Source: Psychrobacter pygoscelis (GTDB lineage: Bacteria > Pseudomonadota > Gammaproteobacteria > Pseudomonadales > Moraxellaceae). From it: 64,000 bases of DNA. Every line of letters begins with the position of its first letter. Within the stretch, counting starts at the first letter, position 1. The DNA is taken from positions 68,352 to 132,351 of the forward strand of contig NZ_RQRU01000007.1 in assembly GCF_004335015.1 (NCBI RefSeq), in the 5' to 3' direction. Positions 46,612 through 56,813 of the stretch are shown piece by piece. The notes beneath the pieces are model-generated. The model searched no databases. It worked only from the letters and a program-made list of their open reading frames with translations, and was not told the origin of the DNA. A program made the translations under genes and the position numbers.

Positions 46612-48228
46612 ATGGTCAGTAGTCAAGATAGTAGAAGTGATAGTCAGCGCCCAAAAAAAGTTCCCCATGTATTGATGATTTTAGATGGTTTTGGCTATCG
46701 AGAAGATGAAAAAGACAACGCCATTGCTGCCGCTCAAACTCCGAATTTTAATAAGATATACCAAACTTACCCACATGGCCTGATTTCAGCTTCTGGAGAA
46801 GATGTTGGCCTGCCTGGTGGTCAATTTGGTAATTCAGAAGTGGGGCATATGAATCTTGGCGCAGGGCGAATCTTATACCAAGACTCTACCCTAATCTCAA
46901 GTGAGCTTGAAAGCCGAGAGTTTTATAAAAATAAAGCCATTGTAGACGCTATACAGGCTGCTAATGAGATGGGCGGGAATGTCCATATTATGGGGTTATT
47001 GTCAGATGGTGGTGTTCATGCGCATCAAGACCATATTGAAGCCATGTGTCATGCTGCTTTGGTGCATGGCGCAAAATGCGTCTATGTGCACTGTTTTTTA
47101 GATGGCCGTGATACGCCGCCCAAATCTGCAGACAAATATATCAACCGATTGCGCGATTATTTAAATAAGCTTAACGCTCACTATGAAGGCAAGGTACAAA
47201 TTGCCAGTATCATTGGTCGCTACTATGCTATGGATCGGGACAATCGCTGGGATAGGGTACAAAAAGCTTATGAGCTAATCACCGAAGGTAAGGCTGAGCG
47301 AATGGCAACCCGGGCAGATGGCGCTATCCAAGCCGCCTATAAAGCTCGGGAGACTGATGAGTTCATCAGTCCTACTACCGTGATTGAGCATGGTGAGACG
47401 CCATTTACCGTCGATGATAATGATGCGGTTATCTTTATGAACTTCCGTGCCGATCGTGCCCGTGAGCTGACGCAGGCATTCATTCTACCTGACCATGAGT
47501 TTTCAGGATTTGCCCGTCATAAGCGCCCAGCGCTCTCAGCATTTGTCATGCTGACTAAATACTCTGATGAGCTGGCAAATAACTCTAAAACCTCGATTGC
47601 TTATTATCCAACCGATCTGCATAACACTTTAGGCGAGTACTTAGAGGCACAGAATAAAACCCAACTCAGGATTGCAGAGACCGAAAAATATGCGCATGTG
47701 ACCTTCTTCTTTAGCGGTGGCCGTGAAGAGACTTATCAAGGCGAGGAGCGTATTTTAATCCCTTCACCGGATGTTGCGACCTATGATCTTAAGCCGGAGA
47801 TGAGCGCTTTTGAAGTAACGGATAAGTTGGTCGATGCTATTGAGTCTGGTCAGTATGATGTCTTGGTAGTGAACTATGCCAATGGCGATATGGTCGGTCA
47901 TACTGGGGTCTTTGATGCGGCGGTAAAAGCGGTCGAAACCTTGGATGAGTGTGTGGGCCGAGTCGCTGAAAGTGTCAAGAAGATGGGTGGGCATATGCTT
48001 ATTACCGCAGATCATGGTAACTGTGAGCAAATGCAGGATTATGATAGTGGTCAGGTACATACTCAGCATACGACAGAGCATGTGCCTCTAGTCTACGTTG
48101 GCAACAAGTCTGTGCGGGTGCGTAGTGGTGGCCGACTGTGTGATGTAGCACCGACTATTTTGGCCTTGATGGGGCTGACACCACCAGCTGAGATGACAGG
48201 GTTTAACCTACTGGATTCTGTTAAATAG
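46612..48228 (+). CDS. gpmI: 2,3-bisphosphoglycerate-independent phosphoglycerate mutase
   Basis: A Mn-dependent glycolytic enzyme of 538 residues converting 3- to 2-phosphoglycerate. [17 protein letters not shown] carries the first metal Asp, [18 protein letters not shown] the active serine, and the C-terminal [25 protein letters not shown] and HTTEHVPL the remaining metal ligands. AGGAG lies before the ATG. It is transcribed away from the 6S RNA gene. Confidence 0.97.
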   Translation: MVSSQDSRSDSQRPKKVPHVLMILDGFGYREDEKDNAIAAAQTPNFNKIYQTYPHGLISASGEDVGLPGGQFGNSEVGHMNLGAGRILYQDSTLISSELESREFYKNKAIVDAIQAANEMGGNVHIMGLLSDGGVHAHQDHIEAMCHAALVHGAKCVYVHCFLDGRDTPPKSADKYINRLRDYLNKLNAHYEGKVQIASIIGRYYAMDRDNRWDRVQKAYELITEGKAERMATRADGAIQAAYKARETDEFISPTTVIEHGETPFTVDDNDAVIFMNFRADRARELTQAFILPDHEFSGFARHKRPALSAFVMLTKYSDELANNSKTSIAYYPTDLHNTLGEYLEAQNKTQLRIAETEKYAHVTFFFSGGREETYQGEERILIPSPDVATYDLKPEMSAFEVTDKLVDAIESGQYDVLVVNYANGDMVGHTGVFDAAVKAVETLDECVGRVAESVKKMGGHMLITADHGNCEQMQDYDSGQVHTQHTTEHVPLVYVGNKSVRVRSGGRLCDVAPTILALMGLTPPAEMTGFNLLDSVK

Positions 48229-48401
48229 GCTCTGTTAAAGAGTAGCGTGTGCAAGCGCTAATATTAACGGTGTCTGATACTAATAATGATTAATTATCCT
48301 ATGCTGTAGACGCAGAGAGTTTGAGGCGTCGTATCTAGTATCTGCTATTTTGCTCTTAAGTATGAATAGCAGATATATTTTTTGTTTTGATGAGGCAAAT
48401 C

Positions 48402-50021
48402 ATGCGATTATCTGCATTGTCCCAGTCTGGTCTGTTGCTGCTAGTGCCTATATGGCGGCAGCTTTGCTTAGTGACCTTATCATGCTTGGTATACAACCAA
48501 GCAGCCTCTGCAGCAGCAAATAGTAGTGCCAACGCGCCTATGCAGAGTGCTTCGTCCATTCCTGAGTTTGATGGGGCAGATGATTTTGAGGATAGTGATG
48601 ATTTTGCTGATGGGGAGGTCCTCGATAGTAGCAATGCTATAGATGATATTGACGATATCGATGATGTAGAAGAGGACGATATAGAGTCTCCAGACTATCT
48701 AGACGGTGATAGCGAAGATGAGCTTGAACCCTCAGTCAAACAGCGACGCGCCGCCATATCAACCAATACCAATAGACTGGGTGTAAGCTCAGATGCTGTA
48801 CAACCTTCACAAGATAATATTGCCCAAGTAGATGAGATAGAGATTACTACCGATGGTCAGTTGGGCGCTAATGCTACAAATAATGTCACGAGCCTTCCGG
48901 CTCATCCTCAAGCTATAGATCCGGTGTCTAAAGTACCTTTGAACACCATCTCACCGACCACGCTTAAGACTTTTGTCGAGGTCATAGACTTGGTCCGTCG
49001 TGAATATGTGGACTCGGTCAGTGATGAAGTGTTGTTAAACGATGCCATGAGTGGGATGCTGACTAAGCTTGATAGCCATGCTGAGTTTCTAGATGCAGAA
49101 GCTTATGAGAGTTTACGTGCTTTTACTCAAGGTGATGTGGGGGAGGTGGGCCTACAAGCAGAGTATCAGTCGGCAAAAGGCCACTGGGTAGTGACTTCGG
49201 TAGTGGCAAATTCGCCAGCAGCTAAAGAACATATCAGAGTAGGCGATTATCTGCACCAAATCAACGAGGTTAAACTAACCGATAGAAAAAATAATAATGA
49301 TATCAAGCAGCTACTTGCTGGTCTCGCCGGTACTCAGGTAAATTTAGTGGTCTCAAGAGAGGGTCGCCGTAAGCGTACCATTACCTTACAAAGAAACCAA
49401 ACTCGAGAGCAAGAGGTCCGTGTTCGGCTACAAGAGGGAGTAGCAATAGTAAAGCTGCCTGTCTTTCAAAATAACAGTCGGCAGAATATCTTAACGGCGT
49501 TAACTAAGTTAAACGCCCCAGTATCTGGATTAGTTATCGATGTCCGAGACAATCCAGGTGGGGTATTAGAAGCGGCAGTTGATATTGCTGGGTTATTTAT
49601 GAGTGAGACGCCTGTGGTACAGATAGAGGGGCGTCAAGGGGTAGAGAGAATCTTGACAACCTCGGCTGATGCAGCACTGTCCATATTGCCCGTTATTATT
49701 CTTCAGAACCGTTATTCAGCATCTGCCGCTGAGGTGCTGGCCAGTAGCTTACAGACGCAGAAGCGAGCGCAAATCGTGGGGGAGACTAGCTATGGCAAAG
49801 GCTCAGTTCAGTCCGTCATTCCTGTGAATGATGAGCAGGCCATTAAGCTCACTGTAGCGCATTACCTGACCGCAGATGGTCGGCAGATAGATGATATTGG
49901 CGTGACTCCTGACATCGAGTTAAAAGGCGAGGAGGACTTGTGGGAGCAGCAAGCAGTGACATTAATGTTGGCAAAAAAACGTCCATCAGGCGTATCATTT
50001 GTATTACGTCCAAGTAAGTAA
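48402..50021 (+). CDS. S41 C-terminal processing peptidase (Ctp) with acidic insert
   Basis: A signal peptide (ending near ASA, residue 36) is followed by a very acidic Asp/Glu-rich stretch (about residues 50-110), a Ser/Thr/Asn linker, the S41 N-domain (FVEVIDLVRREYVDSVS), a PDZ domain (GLQAEYQSAKGHWVV to REGRRK) and the protease core. The catalytic Ser is in YSASAAEVLA and the Lys in YGKGSVQS. It is a periplasmic protease trimming C-termini. GAGG seven bases before the ATG at 48402 decides the start over ATG 48390. Confidence 0.93.
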   Translation: MRLSALSQSGLLLLVPIWRQLCLVTLSCLVYNQAASAAANSSANAPMQSASSIPEFDGADDFEDSDDFADGEVLDSSNAIDDIDDIDDVEEDDIESPDYLDGDSEDELEPSVKQRRAAISTNTNRLGVSSDAVQPSQDNIAQVDEIEITTDGQLGANATNNVTSLPAHPQAIDPVSKVPLNTISPTTLKTFVEVIDLVRREYVDSVSDEVLLNDAMSGMLTKLDSHAEFLDAEAYESLRAFTQGDVGEVGLQAEYQSAKGHWVVTSVVANSPAAKEHIRVGDYLHQINEVKLTDRKNNNDIKQLLAGLAGTQVNLVVSREGRRKRTITLQRNQTREQEVRVRLQEGVAIVKLPVFQNNSRQNILTALTKLNAPVSGLVIDVRDNPGGVLEAAVDIAGLFMSETPVVQIEGRQGVERILTTSADAALSILPVIILQNRYSASAAEVLASSLQTQKRAQIVGETSYGKGSVQSVIPVNDEQAIKLTVAHYLTADGRQIDDIGVTPDIELKGEEDLWEQQAVTLMLAKKRPSGVSFVLRPSK

Positions 50022-50142
50022 AAGCGTCGCCTGTCACTTTTTACAGTAAGTTGTTCATTGCTAGTAGTGAGCCAATCGTTATTATTTTACAAAATGACGG
50101 GTCAGCTATAAAAGCTAGCCGTATACTGTACCTAATATAGCC

Positions 50143-51774
50143 CTAGTAATCCACCTTCATCTCTGGATTCTCGGACTCTTCAATGTCCAGTTTTTTCATT
50201 CGGTAGCGCAGTGAGCGAAAGGTAGTTCCCAGTAGCTCAGCCGCTTTGGTTTTATTCCAGCCTGTCTGCTGTAATGCTGTAATAATTAAGGTCTTCTCCT
50301 GCGCTTGCAGGTAAGCTTCTAACCCCTCTTCAGGTAAGTTATCTAAACTAGACGTGTCGCTAGTTGTTAAACTAGTGCTATTTTCAGAGCTGCTAGTACG
50401 CTGTCGGCTATGGCTACTAGGACTTAAATTAACTTCCGTGACGGCATTATCAAGTTTGGCTGCCCTACCTTGTGAGTTTACATTTAAATATGGGTACTCA
50501 AGCGCCGAATCAAAGCTTATGGGTTCGGCAGCATCTGCCGTGACCGCCGCGCTAGACACGGCATCATAAACTGTTGGCTGTATTTTGGTAAGGCTATTAT
50601 GGTTGTTATCGGCGATGCCCAGGTGATCCACATCAATAAGCGAAGACTCAGTCAAGGTAACGGCTCGTTCTAGTAGGTTCCGCAGCTCGCGCACATTACC
50701 TTCAAAATCATGTGATTTGAGACGTTCACAAGCGGCCTCGGTTAGCTTAGGCGTCTCGTCAAGCTGCCACTCTTTACTGATGAGTGCTAAGAAGTGCCGA
50801 GCCAAGGTGGGGATATCGTTGATTCTCTCATTTAAGGTAGGCAGTTTTAACTCGATCACATTGATACGATAGAACAAGTCTTGGCGAAAGGCATTGGTCT
50901 GCACCAGTTTGGCTAAATCTTTATGTGTCGCGGATATAATGCGTACATCTACAGGCAGCTCTTTATTATCGCCCACAGCGCGGATACTTTTCTCTTGAAT
51001 GGCGCGAAGTAATTTAACCTGCATCGCTAGTGGTAAATCGGCGACCTCATCCAAAAAAAGAGTCCCGCTATTGGCTTGTTGAAACAGTCCTAGCTTGTCA
51101 GTCGTTGCTCCTGTAAAGCTGCCTTTTTTGTGACCAAAAAATTCCGACTCCATTAGCTCGGAGGGAATTGCCCCGCAATTAACAGCGACATAGTTGCCTT
51201 CTCTTCGCGGACTCAGGTCATGGATCAGGCGGGCCACGACCTCCTTGCCCGTGCCAGACTCCCCGCAGAGAAAGACTGGGGCTTGTGAGCGTGCCAACTT
51301 GACAATAGTGGCCTTCAGCTCAGTCATGATAGCGGAGTCACCAATCAGACGTTGATCAAGCAATTGCTGCTCTGGAGATTTTTGGTCTGCATTTGCTGGT
51401 AAATGAGCTTGCTCAGTGACTTTTAGTGCGTTTTCTACCAATTGTCTGAGCTTTGGTAGCTCAAGTGGTTTATTAACAAAATCAAAAGCGCCGAGCTTTA
51501 GTGCTTTAATTGCTAAGTCAATACTACCGTGAGCGGTGATAACAGCGACAGGTGTTGAAGTGGTGCTACTAATCCTTTTGACCAAGTCCAATCCGGATCC
51601 ATCAGGCAGTCGTAAATCGGTCAGGCAAAAATCGTAATTGAACTGATCCAGATAATTATTGGCACTGGCTAAATCATAGGCTATATGGCTCATGATACCC
51701 ATTTTAGTTAGGGTAATCTGCATCAATCGGCACAAGTCTGCTTCATCATCGACAATCAAGGCAATGGCACTCAT
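50143..51774 (-). CDS. pilR: Type IV pilus sigma-54 response regulator PilR
   Basis: An NtrC-type regulator: receiver domain (LIVDDEADLC, phospho-Asp in CLTDLRLPDG), AAA+ domain with Walker A GESGTGKE, the sigma-54 contact loop GSFTGA and Walker B LFLDEVADLP, then a Fis-type helix-turn-helix (WNKTKAAELLGTTFRSLRYRM). A Ser/Thr-rich linker of about 95 residues separates the last two. The ATG at 51774 has GGGGA upstream. It follows pilS, and the pair is expected to activate pilA expression. Confidence 0.92.
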   Translation of the reverse strand: MSAIALIVDDEADLCRLMQITLTKMGIMSHIAYDLASANNYLDQFNYDFCLTDLRLPDGSGLDLVKRISSTTSTPVAVITAHGSIDLAIKALKLGAFDFVNKPLELPKLRQLVENALKVTEQAHLPANADQKSPEQQLLDQRLIGDSAIMTELKATIVKLARSQAPVFLCGESGTGKEVVARLIHDLSPRREGNYVAVNCGAIPSELMESEFFGHKKGSFTGATTDKLGLFQQANSGTLFLDEVADLPLAMQVKLLRAIQEKSIRAVGDNKELPVDVRIISATHKDLAKLVQTNAFRQDLFYRINVIELKLPTLNERINDIPTLARHFLALISKEWQLDETPKLTEAACERLKSHDFEGNVRELRNLLERAVTLTESSLIDVDHLGIADNNHNSLTKIQPTVYDAVSSAAVTADAAEPISFDSALEYPYLNVNSQGRAAKLDNAVTEVNLSPSSHSRQRTSSSENSTSLTTSDTSSLDNLPEEGLEAYLQAQEKTLIITALQQTGWNKTKAAELLGTTFRSLRYRMKKLDIEESENPEMKVDY

Positions 51775-51877
51775 GATCGTCCCCAACAGTAAGTTTTGCT
51801 CGCAAATGTCATCATATCTTATTCGTAGTTAAACTCTATCGATTGGGTTATAAAGACTTTTATGGAGGACTAATATC

Positions 51878-53647
51878 TCACTTAGAATGCGGAATAATTA
51901 GGCGAAAGCAAGTCTTCTTATGGTTCGGCACATAAAATAATCGTGCGTGATTGGCTTCGCTAAAGGCTTGAGATAGATACAACCCCAGTCCGGTTCCATT
52001 TGGATCAGTGGTAAAAAATGGATCAAAAAGACGGCCTATATCACTTGATTTGATGCCCTCTCCCTCATTAATGATATCAATTATAGCATCGTTATCAACA
52101 CAATAGAGCTTCACTTCGACATTTATACCATCTTGTAGCCGGTTACTGTGGCGTAGAGCGTTATTGATAAGATTGATAAGAATTTGCTCTAAGTGATGAT
52201 CGTCAAAGAAGATCGTAGGAGTGGCCTTAATCTGGAGCTGTACTGCTGCAGAGGGGAAATGATCTGCTAAAAACTGCTTGAGCCAATTGGCAATGATGAT
52301 AGGTTTGCGCTTGGGCTTTTGTTGGCGAGAGAGCTTAAGTACATCCTCTATTATTCGATTCACTCGCCGAGTTTGATTAAATATCATTTGGCATAGCTCG
52401 GTGCTACCTGACAGAGTAGGGTCGGCTGCTTGAGAGTCATTAGAGGTAGTTTGTTCAGCCAACTCTTCGATAAGCAGCTGACTGGCTTGAGAGATTGCGG
52501 CTAATGGGTTTCTAATCTCGTGGGCGATACTGGCTGTCAATTGTCCTAGCGAAGCTAACTTAAGCTGCTGAGCACTTGCCTGCTCTCGGCGTAGGTCCTC
52601 AAGGATTATTAATTGGCTGTTGTCTTTGAGCGGAGTGAGCTCAACTCGAAGCTTATCGATGAGGCTGGTACTGGCGAACGCCGGTAGCTCATAGATAAAG
52701 GTATAAGGGTAGGTGACGCTCTTTCTTGGTGTTGTGGCTTGAGATTCTAAAGTCTCTGAGGGACTGGCAACGCTGGTCAAAGAGTGATTAGCAGTGGTCT
52801 TTGTTGCTATTTGCTGATTCAGATACCAGTCGCACAGCTCTGGATGTAATGACACCAGCTGATGATGCAAAATATCTAAACTGCGAGTGCTATCATTAAA
52901 TGGAGCATGAATATGCAGTAGTTGGCAGGCAGCCTGATTGACCAGCACCAGCTTTTTATCATCAATAACCAGTACACCACTGACCATTTTACTAATGACT
53001 TCTTGGTTAATGGCATTAAGCTTAAAGACTTCTTGAGCCTGTAAAGTCGCGGTCTTTTCTACTTGCACGAGCCGCTGGGAGATCGTCCAACTCAAAAATC
53101 CCACTGCCAAAAAGCTCGCTGACATCAGTAGCGTATCACCAAGATTGGCCAAGTTGAAGCTATTGGTAATGGCAAAGAAAAACTGCTGATAAATAATAAA
53201 GATGATCGCCATTAAGGTGATGACTAGCGCCTGCGCAGCGCTCAATAACATAAAGCTGGCCGCCACGACCACCATATATAGCATGGTTAATTGCAGATCC
53301 GGCAAGCCACTGGCGTATAAAAAAAGACTTAACAATACAACATCTATGCTAAGCCCTACTGCCAACTGCCGCTGAGAATATCTTTTTACTAAGTAGAGTA
53401 GGCTGAGCAAGACTACGCTCAATAGCATATAAAAGATAAGGGCTGACGATAATAAGGTGGGTATTGATAAGGCGTCTGAAGTCTTGTAGGCAACGTAGTT
53501 GCTACCCAGTAAGAAGCTACTGATAATAAATCGATAGGCACTGTAAATAATGCCAATCTTGCGAAGCTGCGCAGGAGGTAGAGTTTCAGTTAGATACGAG
53601 CGTTGAATTTGACCGAGTGTCATGCGCTTAACCGAAGTTAAGGTCAT
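51878..53647 (-). CDS. pilS: Type IV pilus sensor histidine kinase PilS
   Basis: Six N-terminal membrane helices (about residues 30-215) are followed by a PAS-like region (GVLVIDDKKLVLVNQAACQLL), the phospho-His box SIAHEIRNPLAAISQASQLL, an N box LINNALRHS and the G boxes DIINEGEGI and GTGLGLYLS. In Pseudomonas PilS senses pilin in the membrane. It lies 103 bases upstream of pilR in the same direction. AAGGATG precedes the ATG. Confidence 0.92.
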   Translation of the reverse strand: MTLTSVKRMTLGQIQRSYLTETLPPAQLRKIGIIYSAYRFIISSFLLGSNYVAYKTSDALSIPTLLSSALIFYMLLSVVLLSLLYLVKRYSQRQLAVGLSIDVVLLSLFLYASGLPDLQLTMLYMVVVAASFMLLSAAQALVITLMAIIFIIYQQFFFAITNSFNLANLGDTLLMSASFLAVGFLSWTISQRLVQVEKTATLQAQEVFKLNAINQEVISKMVSGVLVIDDKKLVLVNQAACQLLHIHAPFNDSTRSLDILHHQLVSLHPELCDWYLNQQIATKTTANHSLTSVASPSETLESQATTPRKSVTYPYTFIYELPAFASTSLIDKLRVELTPLKDNSQLIILEDLRREQASAQQLKLASLGQLTASIAHEIRNPLAAISQASQLLIEELAEQTTSNDSQAADPTLSGSTELCQMIFNQTRRVNRIIEDVLKLSRQQKPKRKPIIIANWLKQFLADHFPSAAVQLQIKATPTIFFDDHHLEQILINLINNALRHSNRLQDGINVEVKLYCVDNDAIIDIINEGEGIKSSDIGRLFDPFFTTDPNGTGLGLYLSQAFSEANHARLFYVPNHKKTCFRLIIPHSK

Positions 53648-53775
53648 AAGTCATCCTTATCTTTACCTGAACGCTATGAAATAAATCAAAGAGGGGTTAA
53701 TGTCACAAGCTGGTATCAGCATGACAGTCAAGTAGTCGCTATCAAGCTAAACGACGAAGTTAGTCAGGCAACAAA

Positions 53776-54411
53776 TCAAGGCTGAATCAAACCATGGCGG
53801 ATGGCTAGATGGGTGAGCTTGACATCGCTATCTACCCCAACCTTTTCGTAGATTCGGTAACGATAAGTGTTGATCGTTTTGACACTGACAAATAGCTGGT
53901 CGGCGATCTGCTGCGGGCTTTGACAGTTGACAACCATCATCGCGACTTGCTTTTCTCGGTCGCTTAGTAGATCAAATGGTGAGCCTACATTATCTGAGAG
54001 TAGCACTTCAGCGAGCTGCTCTGCGACCTCACTACTAAAATATCGACCACCTTGGTGCACTTTTCTAATCGCTTTAATCATCTCATCAAGAGGAGTGCCC
54101 TTAGTAATGTAACCATGAACGCCAGCCTTGAGCAGCATTGAGGGATAAGGCTGAGCTGAGAGACTACTGACCGCCAAAATCTTAATACCTTTGTCCAACT
54201 GTACCAGACGCTTGGTGGCTTCAAGGCCACCGATATTAGGCATGTTAACATCTAACAATACCACATCAGGCGTCAGCTGCTTGGCCAGCTTTAGCGCCAT
54301 ATCTCCACTATCGGCCTCACCAATGACTTCGATGTCAGGATTGTCAGCCAACATACGACTGATGCCCATTCTGACCAAATCATGATCGTCTACTACTAAG
54401 ACGCGAATCAT
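53776..54411 (-). CDS. gacA: GacA/UvrY-type response regulator (LuxR/NarL family)
   Basis: A receiver domain (IRVLVVDDHDLVRMGI, phospho-Asp in DVVLLDVNMPNIGG) and a C-terminal LuxR-type helix-turn-helix (LSDREKQVAMMVVNCQSPQQIADQLFVSVKTINTYRYRIYEKV). The length of 211 and the sequence around both domains match GacA/UvrY, the activators of CsrA-sequestering small RNAs. The open frame starts at 54423, but GAGAGG just before the ATG at 54411 fixes the start. The GacS/BarA partner is not in the window. Confidence 0.87.
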   Translation of the reverse strand: MIRVLVVDDHDLVRMGISRMLADNPDIEVIGEADSGDMALKLAKQLTPDVVLLDVNMPNIGGLEATKRLVQLDKGIKILAVSSLSAQPYPSMLLKAGVHGYITKGTPLDEMIKAIRKVHQGGRYFSSEVAEQLAEVLLSDNVGSPFDLLSDREKQVAMMVVNCQSPQQIADQLFVSVKTINTYRYRIYEKVGVDSDVKLTHLAIRHGLIQP

Positions 54412-55410
54412 AAGACCTCTCAATGTTCGGGTTGCTTTTAGCCTGTTTGGTTAAGAGCAGGTAGGAATAAATCAGTTTAAAGTTACTGACCACTTAGCTC
54501 GCTTTACAATAAACATTGCTAAAATGTAAATATAGCTTACGTTATTATAAATGCAATGTAGCAAAGTTTGATTACTAGCCAAAACTTGCCATTCATTGCG
54601 GTTAAGGCATTAAACTGCCGTGAAAACCATGATACACTAAAAATACAAAAACTCACTATTTAGGTTAAGTTGTCTGAGAACAGCACTTAATTATTAGATT
54701 TAATTAGTTATTTAGTGCAATTATAACTATCTCATTGATTATCTCATTCAACGGTAACTCAGCTCACTTAGGCTGCGTCTGCATCAAATGATAATCATAT
54801 CTAGTCAGGTAGAGGGTTTTAGGATTGAATAAGATTCTTCAAAGGCACTTCGCAGCGATTGATATAGTAAATTTAATCAAAAAGAATTCAGGGACAATAG
54901 TAGATACTGAGATGAATCTTTTGTAGCCTCTGTCTGCGCGCTCGTAGTAAGCTAGAAAAGTTATGCTGGGGTTGTGCTTAAGATTACTTGTATCTCTTTT
55001 ATGTTTAATTAACTATAGGCTGGAGAGCCGATAATAACTTGCTGATTAGCCAATTTCTCTAAACGATTAAGAGTTTTTAAACTCACAATTGTTAAGCTCA
55101 AAGCTTTTAAGTCTCAGTGGCATAGATTTAGTTGTAGTTAGTGATAGGTTTAGAGGTAGTGATTTAAAGTAATGCTACTTTGTCTATTTATACCCGTTCT
55201 ATCTATGCCAACTTATCGCTAAACCTAAACTATTGAGTTATCCAAAAATTTTGACCATTTAAGAATCTACTGCTTTAGGCGCTATCTCTATGCAGCATAT
55301 AGAAGATGGCGAACAGGCAGTTTTCAATAATATATTGACGAATCACGACATTCAAAATCATACTGTGCACGGTATTGTACTTCATTAGGCACGCGGAAGA
55401 GGCAACTATA
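54412..55410. other. One-kilobase AT-rich intergenic region
   Basis: The longest gene-free stretch in the window, between gacA and the pbpG-like gene. It contains a TG-extended -10 (TGCTAAAAT, 54517-54525, plus strand) and an 11-base palindrome ATGATAATCAT at 54788-54798 resembling half a Fur site. I see no tRNA and no credible frame. An unrecognised small RNA is possible. Confidence 0.4.
55335..55364 (+). promoter_or_regulatory. Promoter candidate of the pbpG-like gene
   Basis: TTGACG (55335-55340) and CATACT (55359-55364) with 18 bases between. Transcription would start about 40 bases before the ATG. Confidence 0.5.
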
Positions 55411-56496
55411 ATGGCAATGACAAAAAAACAGCTTACAGCAGCGCTAATTTCTTTGAGTATGGGCAGTTTTGCTCAGGCAGGGTTAACCATAAACCAAGGG
55501 TCAGCTCCTAGTGCTAAGATAGGCTGGGGTGGCCAAGACAGTCTCTCTGAGGCGCGTACTATTATGTATGCCAATAAGAACGGCAGAGGCGTCAAGACTA
55601 TTAATAATGGTTCTGGTAGTCGTACCATTACTAATAGTAGCTCAGGCTACAATACCTCCTATGGCACTACCTATAACAATACTTACAATAGTGGCTACAG
55701 CAATCCTACTTATAACGGCAGCATGTATGATGAGCTGGCTATTAGTACTGGATCGCGCGGCGTCGTGGTGCTAGATTTAGAGTCTGGTAGGTCAATCTAC
55801 GAAAAAAATGCCGATGTAGCGCGCCCTATTGCCTCAATATCTAAGCTTATGACGGCGATGGTATTGCTCGATAGTGGGCAGGACATGCGCGAAGAGATTG
55901 TCCTTGAGCCGATTGACTTTGTGGGACCAAAGCGCGCTAGCTCTAAGTTAAAATCAGGCGATCGTATGAACCGCGCTGAGATGCTGCTTATGATGCTAAT
56001 GAAGTCAGAAAACCCAGCAGCTAAGAGCTTAGCTCGGCACTATCCAGGCGGGTATGACGCCTTTATGAGAGCTATGAATCAAAAAGCGCAATCCCTAGGT
56101 ATGACCACAGCATTTTTTGGTGATCCTACAGGTCTTGATAAGCGTAATGTTGCCTCACCTAACGACTTGGTCAAGATGGTCAAAGCCGCTGGTAACTACG
56201 ATGTCATCCGCCGCTTCTCCACTACCCAGAGCTATGACTTCTTTGTGGCTAACTACTCAGCGGGTAACCGCGTCTACAAGGCGAACAATACCAGCACCTT
56301 AGTTCGCTCTGGTAACTATCCAATTGGTATCTCCAAAACGGGTTTCATTAATGAAGCAGGACGCTGCGTGGTTATGGAAACTCGTGTCAATAATAGACCC
56401 GCTATTATCGTTATCTTGGGCGCCAATAGTTCAGCGACCAGATGGGATGATGCTAAGAGCATCTTAGCGAGTCTGGCTACTCGGCGCACAGTCTAG
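55411..56496 (+). CDS. S11 D-alanyl-D-alanine endopeptidase/carboxypeptidase (PBP7/PbpG-like)
   Basis: A signal peptide ends near AQA (residue 23). After an unusual Asn/Tyr/Gly/Ser-rich stretch (about 55-110) comes the S11 catalytic domain: active serine in IASISKLMTAM, second motif SENPAA and KTGFINEAG. PbpG-like enzymes cut D-Ala-meso-DAP cross-links in the periplasm. Lack of a C-terminal amphipathic anchor and short length favour PbpG over DacA/C. AGAGG precedes the ATG at 55411; an earlier TTG at 55375 is unlikely. Confidence 0.9.
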   Translation: MAMTKKQLTAALISLSMGSFAQAGLTINQGSAPSAKIGWGGQDSLSEARTIMYANKNGRGVKTINNGSGSRTITNSSSGYNTSYGTTYNNTYNSGYSNPTYNGSMYDELAISTGSRGVVVLDLESGRSIYEKNADVARPIASISKLMTAMVLLDSGQDMREEIVLEPIDFVGPKRASSKLKSGDRMNRAEMLLMMLMKSENPAAKSLARHYPGGYDAFMRAMNQKAQSLGMTTAFFGDPTGLDKRNVASPNDLVKMVKAAGNYDVIRRFSTTQSYDFFVANYSAGNRVYKANNTSTLVRSGNYPIGISKTGFINEAGRCVVMETRVNNRPAIIVILGANSSATRWDDAKSILASLATRRTV

Positions 56497-56680
56497 GCTG
56501 CTTATAAAGCACAGTGCACAGTACTTGACTTTGTTAGGTTGTTAAATAGAGTGTTCATGAGAGGTGTGATTTAAGGATAATATATCTTTTATGGCAATAA
56601 TATCTTTTGCAAAAGTGTTGTCTTTTAATATTAAATAAAAGATATCTTTTAAGTACTCACCTAAAAGTATCTTGTAGCAT

Positions 56681-56714
56681 AAAAAGGCTGTTATTATCCG
56701 ATAACAGCCTTTTT
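56681..56714. terminator. Intrinsic terminator after the pbpG-like gene
   Basis: A perfect 14-bp stem (56681-56694 with 56701-56714) with a 6-base loop, arms containing AAGGCTGTTA, and A/T-runs at both ends. The 316-base gap between the pbpG-like gene and thiE holds nothing else that I can support. Confidence 0.9.
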
Positions 56715-56813
56715 TGTATCTGAGGCTTACTCCTTTTAAAATTTGCTGTGATTTGACAAGAGCCAATACATTATTGCGATAATTTCTCAATCTCACCCTT
56801 TTGGTATTTCAAT

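Noticed and set aside
54788..54798. ATGATAATCAT palindrome as a Fur box
   Set aside because: Only about 12 of 19 positions fit in the full site and no iron gene is nearby; left as a note in the intergenic entry.
56542..56796. 84-residue minus-strand frame before thiE
   Set aside because: It spans the terminator at 56681-56714 and has no ribosome site or recognisable features.
56497..56813. TPP riboswitch before thiE
   Set aside because: I could not find the conserved CUGAGA and ACCUGA-type elements.
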